Assembly: GCA_963575745.1 (NCBI GenBank)
Contig: CAUYUJ010003908.1
Location: forward strand, 1 to 64,000
Direction: 5' to 3'
DNA: 64,000 nucleotides
Source of the DNA: Prorocentrum cordatum
Lineage: Eukaryota; Sar; Dinophyceae; Prorocentrales; Prorocentraceae
A program made the position numbers and the translations under genes. The notes beneath the pieces are model-generated. The model searched no databases. It was given only the letters and a program-made list of their open reading frames with translations, and had not been told where the DNA came from. Positions 28,140-38,800 of the stretch are shown piece after piece (the first letter of the stretch is position 1; every line of letters starts with the position of its first letter).

Positions 28140-28350
28140 GCAATGGAAGCATCCCGAAACATATTTTTCGTCGTTTTTGGCATCGAGGGGCCCTCGCAGG
28201 GCCCCAGGGGCGTCAGAAAACGATGCAGGACGACGAACCGATCCCCGGGCAGTGGTCCAGAGCTCTGGGGGCCCCGCATTGAACAAATCAAGGCGTCGAA
28301 GGTCTGGGATCCCGGCGATCGTCCTTCATTTCGGCCTCCAGGGGCCGTTA
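28140..28350 (+). repeat. Diverged dispersed repeat (copy of 14270-14530)
   Basis: Second copy of the family described at 14270-14530, with GGGGCCC inverted motifs, GTCAGAAAACG, GGACGACGAACC and CCCCGGGCAGTGG. Moderate similarity only. It precedes the second ATCGATCTCACT satellite, as the first copy precedes the first satellite by about 1.5 kb. Confidence 0.35.
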
Positions 28351-28534
28351 TATCGGGCTTTCGGGCCATCAAGACAGGATCTCCCCGCCAGGTTTATGCA
28401 CGGACACGTGTATCAACGCATGTGCATGAGAACATGCACGTGTCAGTTGGAACATGCATGAGTCAGTGGTGTACAGACCTGGACGACCACCCTTCGGGCG
28501 ATATGGAGGTTCGGGTGGGAGGGGGAACCAACGT

Positions 28535-29075
28535 CTCATTCAATCGATCTCACATTGATCAATCTCTCGATCTCACTATCGATCTCACTGTCGATCTCAC
28601 AACAGCAGATCTTGCAATCGATCTCACTATCGATTGGACACTGGAATTCACTATCGTTCTCACAGACAGTCTCACGATCGATCTCAAAGCAGATCTCACG
28701 ATCGATCTCCCAATCGATCTCACCATCGAGCTGACAGTCGAACTCGCTATCGATCTCACATTCTGACTCACGGTCGATCTCTCAACAGTTCTCACTATCG
28801 GTCTCACTATCAATCTCACAATCGATCTCACCATCGATCTCATTATCGGTCTCACAATGGATCTCACGATCGATAGCACGGTCGATCTCAGTATCGATCT
28901 CACTGTCACTCACATTATAGAACTCACGAGCGATCCAACCATCGACCTCACAACAGATCTCACGATCGATCTCTCAGCAGATTCCAAGATCGATCTCACA
29001 GCATATCTCACAGTAGCTCTCACAACAGATCTCACAATCGATCACCATCGACCTCACTATCGATCTCACCGCCGC
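28535..29075. repeat. 12-bp ATCGATCTCACT satellite, locus 2
   Basis: About 540 bases of degenerate ATCGATCTCACT units, more diverged than at 15985-16215, with CAACAGATCTCAC variants. Repeated ID-L-T peptides on the plus strand and RSIVRSIV on the minus strand are artefacts of a 12-base period. Followed by three copies of a GCCAC(C)GACGGGACACC-like unit at 29072-29150. Confidence 0.85.
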
Positions 29076-29196
29076 GCCACCGACGGGACACCGCTGCGCC
29101 ATCGACGGGGCCCCGACGGGACACCGCCCCGCCACTGACGGGAGACGCGCCTGGGGGTGCTTGCGACAGGGAGGAGTTACTTATAAGGAAAAGGAT

Positions 29197-29293
29197 GGAG
29201 GAGGAGGAGGAGCAGGAGGAGGAGCAGGAGGAGGAGTAGGAGGAGGAGGAGGAGGAGGAGGAGGAGGAGGAGGAGGAGGAGGAGGAGGAGGAG
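29197..29293. repeat. (GGA)n tract
   Basis: About 95 bases of GGA repeats with GCA interruptions. It lies some 330 bases upstream of ORF1 of retroelement 2, much as the heptamer tract lies upstream of retroelement 1 but on the other strand. Confidence 0.9.
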
Positions 29294-29621
29294 AGCCTGG
29301 GCCCGAGCCGCGCCCGCCCAGAGGGGGCACCGCGCGCTCGGGGCTCGGGCGAGCGGGGCCATCGCCCGCGGCCGCAGGGCGGCTTTGCAGGTTTCGGTCA
29401 AAGTCGGGGGGTGAGGCGGCCCGCCAACTTTAGCCGCAGGAGCGGCTACTTGTTCATCGAGCACGGCCAAGCGGGTTCGGTCCCCAGCTTGGCATCGGCG
29501 CCTTCGGCGCCAGCGCGGGGCTGCGAGGACCCTGCTCCGCGTCCTCCAGGCGCGCAACATCCTGGACCTGCACCACAGTGCGGGCTCACCAGCCGTCGAA
29601 GGCCTCTCAGCGCTCCTCACG
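29294..29621 (+). other. Region upstream of retroelement 2 ORF1
   Basis: GC-rich and open in several frames. The ORF1 frame is open back to a TGA at 29412-29414, so an N-terminal extension without ATG is possible. No promoter motif recognised. The 5' end of retroelement 2 must lie in or near here. Confidence 0.35.
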
Positions 29622-32600
29622 ATGGCTCAACGCGGTGCTGGTCAGTCTCGTGGAGTTGGGAAAGGACAGCATCCACCTCGTGAGGCACGAGATTCAGCTC
29701 GAGATCAACGAGAACCCAGAGGGCATGCTCGTGATCAGGGAGGTCGCGACCAGGGAGGGCATCGAGACCAAGGGCGACGCCGGGCAGATGACGCTGTTCC
29801 TGACTTTCGAGCAGAGACCAAGGAGATCATCGCGTCGGCCACCATGTGCACCACGGCCTATGCTTTGGCATCTCCTTCCTACCGCGCCCCTCCCTCAGCG
29901 CGGGAAGGCCTTGCTCGCTACCGCGAGGACGTGGCCTCCAAGATGAAGGTGCTTGCGGAGTTCATCGCCCGAGCACGACTTTCCCAGCTCGACGCTTCCC
30001 ACCAGGAGAAGGAGTTGGCCGTTCTCAAGTTCATGGCTTGGACGGCGAAGCCGCAGTCGGTCCGCGAGAAGGAAGCCCTCGACGGGATCAACAAGGCCAA
30101 CGGGAAGTTGGAGGCAGTACGACGTCAGCAGCGGGACCTGGAGATAGAGATCCTGTTGCAGGAGGCGAACGTGAGGTACTGGACGGACCTGCTCACGGAG
30201 GCGCGCAACCTGCCGCCCGAGTCGCCCAGCTCCGACGAGTACGGGCACGATCGAAGGAAGGCCCTGTCGATCTCCATCGCGCGCGACCCTCCAGCTGTTC
30301 GCGCCCACCAGGAGGGACGTCAAGCTGGCCATGCTCTTGGAGGTGCTCCTGCTTCTCTAGCCGCCGATGCTGTTTGGACGAGCCCAGCTCGAGCCCCGCA
30401 TCCTCCTCATGCTGATGGTCAGCCACTACAACAACCTGCTCAGCACTCGGCGCGAGGACATGGCCGTCCTCTTCAGCCTGGTCTTCAGCGCGACCATCGA
30501 CCGCCGACGGCCTCGTCTCCTAATGTCCCAGTGGTCGATGGCAGGCATATACGTGGCATCACCACTCCTGCCCCTGTCCAGCCGCGTTCACCTCCTCCTG
30601 TTGCCCAGGCTCCTACCACCGAGGACCTCCAGGCGGCCCAACGCTCCACGGCCGCGAACTCCAGCCGTACGAACGTGGTAATGTCTGCTACTGCAGCCCC
30701 GCCCTCACCTGCGCCGCCGAGGACACCCTCTAAGCTTTTGAGGACACCAGTTGCCACACCTCCAGCGCGTTCTCCCCAGGTCATCACGGAGACCAGTGAG
30801 ATCACCATGATGCGAAAATGGCTTGAGGAGCAGATGACGATGCAGGGCCGTGCCATCCAGCAGATCAAGAAGGAAGTCCGCGAACGCGACGATCGCCATG
30901 TCCATTCAGCTCCACCTGCCGGCCAAGCCCAACCTGCTAGCTCTGCAGTTGCTGACCTACGACCTCAGGAAGCCAACGTCGCTCAACAGGCTGAATTGGA
31001 ACGGGCCATTGCCGAACGTAACCAGTTGGTGGAGGAGTACACATTCCAACAGGCCGAACTTCGTCAACATAAGATCAGGGAGGAGTCCTACAAGCAGTTC
31101 GAGCACCAGCAACGTCATCAGCTACAACTGGCCGAGAAGTTGGCTTACGATGCGCAGCGCAGAGAGCACGACAAGACCTTCACCTACCAGCAGGAGATCT
31201 CGGAGACGCATGCCATGATGGAGCAGGCCGAGTCCACCAGGCGCAACCAGCGGGAGTACTGGGAGACGCTCGAGGCACAGGATGCAGAGATGCAGCAGCT
31301 CAAAATCATTATGGAGCACCAACATCGGTACCAGCAGGAACAAGCCTACGAGACGATGCGGATGCAGTTTGCGGAGGCCCGTGACCAGGACACCGAGCTC
31401 CTACGACGCCAGCAACTGGAAGTGCAGCAGCTTCGTGAACACTTACAAGCCAGCGAACGCATGCAAGCTTTCGAAGGCGCTGCTCTCCGCAAGGGGCTTC
31501 ATGATGTTCGCGAGGAGAAAGCCGAGGCAGCTCGTCAGGCTTCTATGATTGCGGAAGCCCTCGATGCACGTATTCACTCGGAGCTTGCCGAACTTCAACA
31601 ATTTGGGGACCTTGGAGCAGAAGATACTGCTGAGGACCCATATCATGAGCTTGACGGAGCCGCACACTTTGCCGACTTGAATAGCTCTGACTTCCTTGAA
31701 GAGCACAAGGCAAATGGCCCTACACCTTCTACCATGCTCGCTGCCCCGCCCGATGAGGGTCCCGCACATGAAGACGACGGCCCCGCCCAGCGGACTTCTA
31801 CCTATGCGGTACCGCAGGCAAGGACTACGGCACCTGCTTCCTCGCTTTCGACTTCAGCTTCATCGACAGCCACTTGGGCGCCTACCCTTACGAGCTCTCT
31901 GGCATCCCTTGGAGCGACACCCAACTTCAGCAACATCTTTGGCATGATCGGTAGGCAGGAGAAGGGCATCACACCCCTCAACGATTTCGTCCCGAGCTCT
32001 CCTCCTAATCCAAGCCTTGCTGAATTGACTGGTGACAAGACGGCGTTGGTCCCCATACATGACGACGCCGAAGAAGCTGAACGTGTGCGTGAACCGCTCC
32101 CCAGTCAGCTCGTCCTGCCCCCCAGCCAACAAGCCCTGCTCGAAGCCGACGTTGTGGAGGAGCTCACCTTGCTCGAAAAAGTGCAGACGGAGGTCGAGGG
32201 TACCGCAACACCTGAAGTTGATAGTCATGACCGTCTACGTCGTGAACTTGGTGGTGAACTAGCAAGTGACTCGTTCGAGGAGCTGGAGAGAGCTCAAGGG
32301 CGTATGTTACAGATCATGCATCCTGATACGCATCCAGGATCTCAGCTACTTGAAGCCGATGCTGCTGATGCCCATGACCATGGTGCAGTTCCAGGCCATT
32401 TCGAATCAATTGACATTCCTGCCTCTCGTGATCACCCTCATGATACCGAACTTGGTGACGGTGAGTGCGCTTCCCCTGAGCTCCTCTATCCTGCACATGG
32501 TGATACGGGTGAACATCATCCCGATCATACTCTTGCCCCTGCCGCTACCAGATCCGAGAATCCCAGGACAATGGTGATTGAAGACTCTGACTCGGACCTC

Positions 32601-32840
32601 GCTGGCGAACATCATGCAGTACCAGACGATGCTGACCCCCCAGGCCTTCCAGGTACAGGGCTCAGCTCAGATACAGGCGGCGACACCGAACCTCCTGGCC
32701 CTGCGAGGAAATACCAGCGTTCGCCGCCGAGTCTGGTATCGTCTTCCAGCGCACGCACCAGGCGTACCGCAGCGCGTGGCTCACTCCCCACTGCTTTAGG
32801 GGACTGGGCCCCTCCTGACGGAGGGGCCCGACATGATTGA
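29622..32840 (+). CDS. Retroelement 2 ORF1: coiled-coil gag-like protein
   Basis: 1072 residues. The N-terminal 65 are basic and rich in Arg, Gly, Asp and Gln (MAQRGAGQSRGVGKG), likely RNA-binding. A helical region spans about 70-200. Pro/Ala/Ser-rich sequence runs to about 390. Residues about 396-667 form a very long Gln/Glu-rich coiled coil, suited to multimerisation. The last 300 residues are acidic and disordered, with VIEDSDSDL, which resembles a SUMO-interacting motif. There is no zinc knuckle or RanBP2 finger, unlike ORF1 of element 1. ATG 29622 is the first in frame after a stop at 29412. The stop overlaps the ORF2 ATG by eight bases. Confidence 0.75.
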   Translation: MAQRGAGQSRGVGKGQHPPREARDSARDQREPRGHARDQGGRDQGGHRDQGRRRADDAVPDFRAETKEIIASATMCTTAYALASPSYRAPPSAREGLARYREDVASKMKVLAEFIARARLSQLDASHQEKELAVLKFMAWTAKPQSVREKEALDGINKANGKLEAVRRQQRDLEIEILLQEANVRYWTDLLTEARNLPPESPSSDEYGHDRRKALSISIARDPPAVRAHQEGRQAGHALGGAPASLAADAVWTSPARAPHPPHADGQPLQQPAQHSARGHGRPLQPGLQRDHRPPTASSPNVPVVDGRHIRGITTPAPVQPRSPPPVAQAPTTEDLQAAQRSTAANSSRTNVVMSATAAPPSPAPPRTPSKLLRTPVATPPARSPQVITETSEITMMRKWLEEQMTMQGRAIQQIKKEVRERDDRHVHSAPPAGQAQPASSAVADLRPQEANVAQQAELERAIAERNQLVEEYTFQQAELRQHKIREESYKQFEHQQRHQLQLAEKLAYDAQRREHDKTFTYQQEISETHAMMEQAESTRRNQREYWETLEAQDAEMQQLKIIMEHQHRYQQEQAYETMRMQFAEARDQDTELLRRQQLEVQQLREHLQASERMQAFEGAALRKGLHDVREEKAEAARQASMIAEALDARIHSELAELQQFGDLGAEDTAEDPYHELDGAAHFADLNSSDFLEEHKANGPTPSTMLAAPPDEGPAHEDDGPAQRTSTYAVPQARTTAPASSLSTSASSTATWAPTLTSSLASLGATPNFSNIFGMIGRQEKGITPLNDFVPSSPPNPSLAELTGDKTALVPIHDDAEEAERVREPLPSQLVLPPSQQALLEADVVEELTLLEKVQTEVEGTATPEVDSHDRLRRELGGELASDSFEELERAQGRMLQIMHPDTHPGSQLLEADAADAHDHGAVPGHFESIDIPASRDHPHDTELGDGECASPELLYPAHGDTGEHHPDHTLAPAATRSENPRTMVIEDSDSDLAGEHHAVPDDADPPGLPGTGLSSDTGGDTEPPGPARKYQRSPPSLVSSSSARTRRTAARGSLPTALGDWAPPDGGARHD

Positions 32841-35800
32841 GCAAGGCGCCGAGGCGCCGTCCAGGTCTATGCTGGCTACATCCCTGGACAAGAACTATTA
32901 CAGCCACATAAGAGCATATCACGATCCACGGGCGCATCCCGACCACGATGGATCTGAAGTTTCACCTTGCCGTGACGGTAATCTTGAGGTGCTACGGCTT
33001 CGGGGAGGAGGAGATGGGGGGGATGAGGTGGATCCTCTTTTGCCTACGCGAACCTTGGGAAATCGTGCACAAGCTACAGTACTTCCTGATCCCAGCTCGC
33101 CTGAGCCCGACCAGGAGCCTTACCACAAGGTGGCGGATAAAGACGACATGCTGGTCTCCGCCCCACTACTTGAACACGGACATCAGTCATTTTCGATGTC
33201 TCCATGTTCCCCTACATTCGCGCTACCTGGTCCCTCGGCGACTAGCAGCGTGCCTCTCTATGTATCCTCCTCGCATAGCCTGGAGGTGCCCGTGGCGATC
33301 AGCGATTCCGACACGTTGACTGTTGTCCCAGAGATGATAGATCTTTCTGAAGTCATCGAATTTCGAACAGTTCGTGTGCGTGATTCTGCGTTCTCCATCC
33401 CTAGTGGTAGTGACTCGTTCCTCTACCCCGAGTGCATCCCAGCCAACAAGGACTCTGACAAAGTCGACAGCGTCCCTCAGGCTCTTCAGCCCCCGCGGCT
33501 GCAACATGATCTGCACAGTCCTTCTTCGGAACGTGCGGCTCCTGTATCGTTATCATCTCCCGTGGGCATGGTGGTGAACATACTGAGTAGCCCCTCTGCC
33601 TCTTGCCCAGAACCGCGTGGTCGACGACATGACCCCGCTGGCGGCCAAGCACTAGGTGAAGTCGACTCCCTTCGAGACGACGCCTCTCCTTTGACAAGCG
33701 GACATCAGGGCTTCTTACACTGTCCACTTGAAGTACCTGTTCCGCTTAGCTTAGAGTACCAGTACAACCCATGGTATATTCGGCTTCGCCGAGATCTTGC
33801 TGCAGCTTCTCTTCATGAGCACACTCAAGCAGCCTTGCGCCTTGTTGCACCTCTGCGTGGACGCCCCAAGCGGATGGTGATCTACACTGACGGCAGCTAC
33901 TGGCCTGACGATCGGCATCTTTCAGCCTTTGCCTGCGTGGTCCTGGCTGACGACGGCGAGACGATTTCCTTCGAGGGTTTCTTCGCCAGCCTAGTCGAGA
34001 ACGCGTTCAACTTTGAGTGTGTCGACTACATCACCAGCGTCTCCACCGAGATGGCAGGATTGGTATGGGCGTTACTGTTCTGCTTGCAGGTGGACGAGGG
34101 CATCCAGTTGGAGGTCATCTGCGACTGCCTTCCTGCTATCGACGCTGTCACTCGGAGGTGGGGGTCATCTGATCCCTTTGTGCCGATCGCCTGCCACCTC
34201 TACGATTTCCTCAAGATCCACCGCGACATCACCATTGCTCATACACACGGTCACGAAGGAGACCCATGGAACGAGTGCTGCGACGTTATCGCCAAGAGTA
34301 TGCGACATCAGCGTGGTCCCTCGCTTCCTGAGAATCTCATCGTGAAGCTTACGAACTCTTCTGCATGGTATTGGGCCAGCTACCGCGACCACCTCCATCG
34401 AGATGCCCATGCCTATCCTCTTGTTGATCAACATGGTATACATTGTGAATGGCGACTTCAAAGTTGCCCGTACCCTGCTCCTCCTGCGGGGCAGCCCCGT
34501 GAGACCGTCAAGTACTCTATCTCTTTGTCGCTGATCTCAGTCAACCTCCAGAAGGCCAACATTGCAATGGAGGCACCTGAGCCGCGACATCCTGCAAGCC
34601 AGACGCGAGCCTTCCGCCCACGTGCTCTCCGTTTGCAGCTGCAGGACATGGGGGCGCATTTAATTGGGTGCCAGGAGACGCCGATCCTCGAAGATGGGGT
34701 CCTCAGAGATGGATTTCTTATCGTAGGTGGAGGGCAGCCTGAGCACCAGCTTGGAGTCAGCCTCCTCATCAACATGACCAAGGCTTACGCTACAGGACCT
34801 AGAGGACCAAAGCTCTTCAGACGTGGGGACATTCGTGTCCTTCACCGATCTTCTCGCGTCCTTGTCGTAAAGATCGAGACCTGCTGTATCTACGAGATTG
34901 TTTATGTTGTACATGCCCCCTACAAAGGCCATCGGGAAATTCAACTTGCTAGCTGGTGGCGAGACCTTAGTGGTCTTGCCGAGAAGTGGCCTCCGACCAT
35001 TTTGCTTGGGGACTGCAATGCCAACATCCCCAGCAACACCGTCTACTCCGAGATCTTGGAGAACATCGTAGTGGGCCATGAGCACCCTGCCTGTGCGCCC
35101 ACGACCGCAGATGAAGCCGCCCGCGCCTGCCTGCAGTTTGCCACTGACACGGGCCTGTACATCGAGAACACCTTCAATCCTCACGAAGCAGGCCACACCT
35201 TTGTCGGTAAGGATGGGCCTCGTCGGTTGGACTATATTATGCTGTCACGTGATCATCATGGCCATACTTCGCGATTCTTCGTCGACTATGCTTTTGACTC
35301 CTACGCCGCCGCTGATGATCATTATCCCGTGGTGCTTGACCTGGCATGGAAGGTGATGAAACCTAAGCCCAATAGTCCTGGCACAAAGCTCGACCGCGAG
35401 AAGATGCAAGACCCCCAGTTGATAGCGAAGTACGTTGCGATCTTGGACGCTCTTGAGATCCCCCCTTGGCGCCTGGACGTGAACTTGCACCAGCAGCTCG
35501 CCGACTCCGTCGTTCTGAACGCAGCCAGAGCCTGCTTTGGCATGGATCGCGTCACTTCCATCAAGGGGTACGTCTCGGCCACCACGATGTACCTTGTTCG
35601 GCTTCGTAGGTACGTTGCGCGTGCGAGGCGATGGCTTCCTTGTCACAACGAACGGCGACCTCCTTGGGCTGATCTTCTGGCACATCGTGCCGATGGCATT
35701 TTATTTTTGACAGACGTCCCTTGGGAACCTCAGCTCCAACGCCTACGCCTGGCCATTGAGGCTATGTCTTGTCATGACCTTTCCACGACCGACTTCGTAG

Positions 35801-38800
35801 ATGAGCTCTCCCTCTTCCTCAGCAACACCAAGCGTATAGTTCGCGATTGTGTTCGAGAAGATCGTCGTGTTTTCTTGGAACGGCTTGGACTTCAGATGCG
35901 ACATCATGCTGAAGCGGGAGACCACTTGTCCGAATGGCGCACGCTGAAGACCATTCTACGCTATGGCGGACGCAAGGGACGCAAGGAGCGCAACCTCATG
36001 CTGGTGGACTCCGCAGGCCGCCCTGCCATGACTGACGAGGACGAAAGCCGCATCATCATTGAGCACTTCGCCACCACAGAGGATGCCGAGCTCATGACGA
36101 ACACGGAGCTCGTTACCTACTACAACTCCAAGCTCAATCACAACCCCACCCAGGTCGAGCTGAAGCCAGATCTTGTCCCGAGCATTGGTCAGGTATCAGA
36201 GCTTTTTGCTACCCTCAAGCGTCGGAAAGCACCAGGTCGTGATGGTATACTTCCTGAGCTGCTCCTTGCTGCACCTAGGACGCTCGCACGCATCTACCAC
36301 CCGATCTTGGTAAAGTGCGCCCTCCACCAGCAGGAGCCCTACGCGTGGAAGCACGGCATCGTACACCCTCTCCATAAAGGTGTGGGTCCTGACCACGATC
36401 TTGCCTTCTTTCGTTCGATCCTGCTCAACCCGATTATTTCCAAACTTTGGCATAAGTTCATCAGGAGGCAGTTGGCGACTTACCTCCATCACCTTCTTCA
36501 TGATACTCAATGTGGTGGTCAAGTACGCAATGGCCCTGCTCAACTTATCCACTTGGTACATTCATATATAGCAGGGCTTCCTCGGCTTCGTGCGGACGGC
36601 ATCATTGTGTTCCTCGATTTGGTCTCTGCCTTCTACTCCACGGTTCGGCATCAGGTCCTCCCTGCCTTGCATCTACATGACGATGAAGACTACGTTCAGC
36701 AACACCACGACTTTCCCATCGCCATGCTGCCGATGGTGACCTTTGTCCTCTCTCAGCCGGCAGCGATTGACAAGATCGAGCATGAACCACACCTGATTGC
36801 ACTACTCATTGAAGCTCACCGTGCAACGCATTTCGGTACTCGTGAAGGTGATCTAGTTGCTCGCTCTCGGCGGGGAAGCCGCCCAGGTTCGGCGCTTGCT
36901 GATGCCATATTCAATCTTGGATTTGCCGCCCCTCTTGCACTGGCCCGCGACAAGATGCGCGCCCTGCGCCTCTCCACAGCGATTACGATGGCCGAGAACG
37001 AATTGATTTTCTCGCGTTCCGCTGAGCAGGTCGAGCTGGCGGACGCCTCCTTCGTCGATGATGCGATCTTCTTGGGCTGCAACCATTCTGACAGCTCCAC
37101 CATCGACATCGCTGGTCAGCTGCTCGACGACATCCACCTCGTCATGGTCTCCCACGGCTTCCAAGTCAACTACAAGCGCTCCAAGACCAATGTCATGCTC
37201 ATCCCGCATCGCCGAGACTCCGAACTTTTTCGACTGGTTAGCCAAGAAGGCGAGCTTCAACTTCAGACACCGTACTGGAATCTACAAGTGCATCTCACAG
37301 AGTCCTACAAGTACCTGGGTACGCCTATCGATGTCCAGGCTAAGAACTCGCATAAGATTAAGTTCGCTATCACAAAGCAAGCTCAGGCGTTTGGTCCTAT
37401 TAAGCGTATGATCAAGAAGTTTCCTTCTACGACAGCGATAAGCCACACGTGTTTGACCGACTCGATGTGCAACATCCATTTGCTCTACTCGACTGAAGTG
37501 TGGAACAACCTTACTGCGAACGACTTCAAGATGCTGGATTCACCGCGTATTTCCTCCTATCGGGTACTACAGGCTCGCAAGCACCATGCTGGCAGCCTTC
37601 GTCATTTCTTCGATGAGGAAGTCCTTGTGAAAGCTATGCGCACTCCGTTGCATACGGTTGTTAGGCGTCGTCGCCTTACCTACTTCTGCACATTGTTTGC
37701 GAATGCTCCCAAGATCCTATTTGCCATGGTGGACTTCGTCGCGGGACTGCCTGGCTCTTGGACGTCCCTCTTGCAGCTCGACCTCCAATGGTTGGATGAA
37801 TATGACAAGCAGACCGTGCCCACCACATTGTCTTCAGCCTTCCAGCACATTCAGAACGACCCGCACTCTTTTCGTCTTCGAGTAGGCCGTGCATGGCGAA
37901 GGTTTCGAGCCGCCGAACTTGACAGACTACGTCTAGTTGCACTACTTCGACATCTTCAGCGGGTGCTCGATAATTCCAAGACGGCGACAACGTCCACAGG
38001 ATTCATATGTTACCAGTGTGGGGCTGTCCTCCTTACAAAAGCCAGTTGGAGGATTCATTTGCTACGTCACCAGCCGCTCGACCTTGCCCAGCGCTTTGCT
38101 TTCGACAACACGTGTCGTTGCTGTACGACTAGATTCAGCGATCGTGCCAATCTCATCAGACATTTGCGCCGCCCAGGTAACCGTTGTTTCTACTGGCTGT
38201 TGGAAGCTCTCGCTCCTCTTGATCAAGAATCCGCTGCGCAACTACATCAGGAAGACTTGGTTCATCAGCGCGCTCTTGAGCGTCAAGGTTACCATCGGAC
38301 TCGCGTCAGGGTTCCTGCATGCCATGGCGGAGAAGGCCTCAGCCCATTCGAGTATATTCCGTTGGAGGCCCCCTCAGTGCTGGTAGATGTTGAGCCTCCC
38401 TTGGGACGGGTACTACGACGACATCTTTGGAAGCAGGGCGAGCCTGCCAAAGTAGTTTACATTACCACGGTCACGACAACTACCTTTGCATCTTGGGTGA
38501 CTTCAGTGCTTTCTATTCCATGTCAGTGCATCACCGTTGATGGTTTCACGGATGCTGCCACAGAGGTCTTATACTTGGAAATGATGCAAGGAGGGGTATT
38601 CGCCCTCTTCATTGAGACTGATCTTCCAGAGTGGTCCCGTGACCTTGATCTTCTCGAGCAAGGCCAGCAACCTCGAAGAGATGATCAATGGCGACCGCAC
38701 TGGACGGCAAAAAGGCAGCACCATCTTTATCTGGAAAACGAAATCCTCACACGTGCCCTGTATATGATCGCCACAGCTCGAGCCATGGGTGTTCCTGCTG

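Noticed and set aside
28559-28909. Repetitive ORFs (ID-L-T and RSIV peptides) in the ATCGATCTCACT satellites
   Set aside because: The 12-base period keeps all frames open; there is no independent sign of translation.
29629-29830. Alternative frame at the start of element 2 ORF1 (LVELGKDSIHLVRHEIQLEI)
   Set aside because: It has many G/C-ending codons and looks like protein at first sight, but the ORF1 frame uses the same T-ending codons as the rest of the element and encodes a plausible basic RNA-binding N-terminus. A similar Leu/Met-rich frame at 30286-30500 is the shadow of a Pro/Ala-rich part of ORF1.
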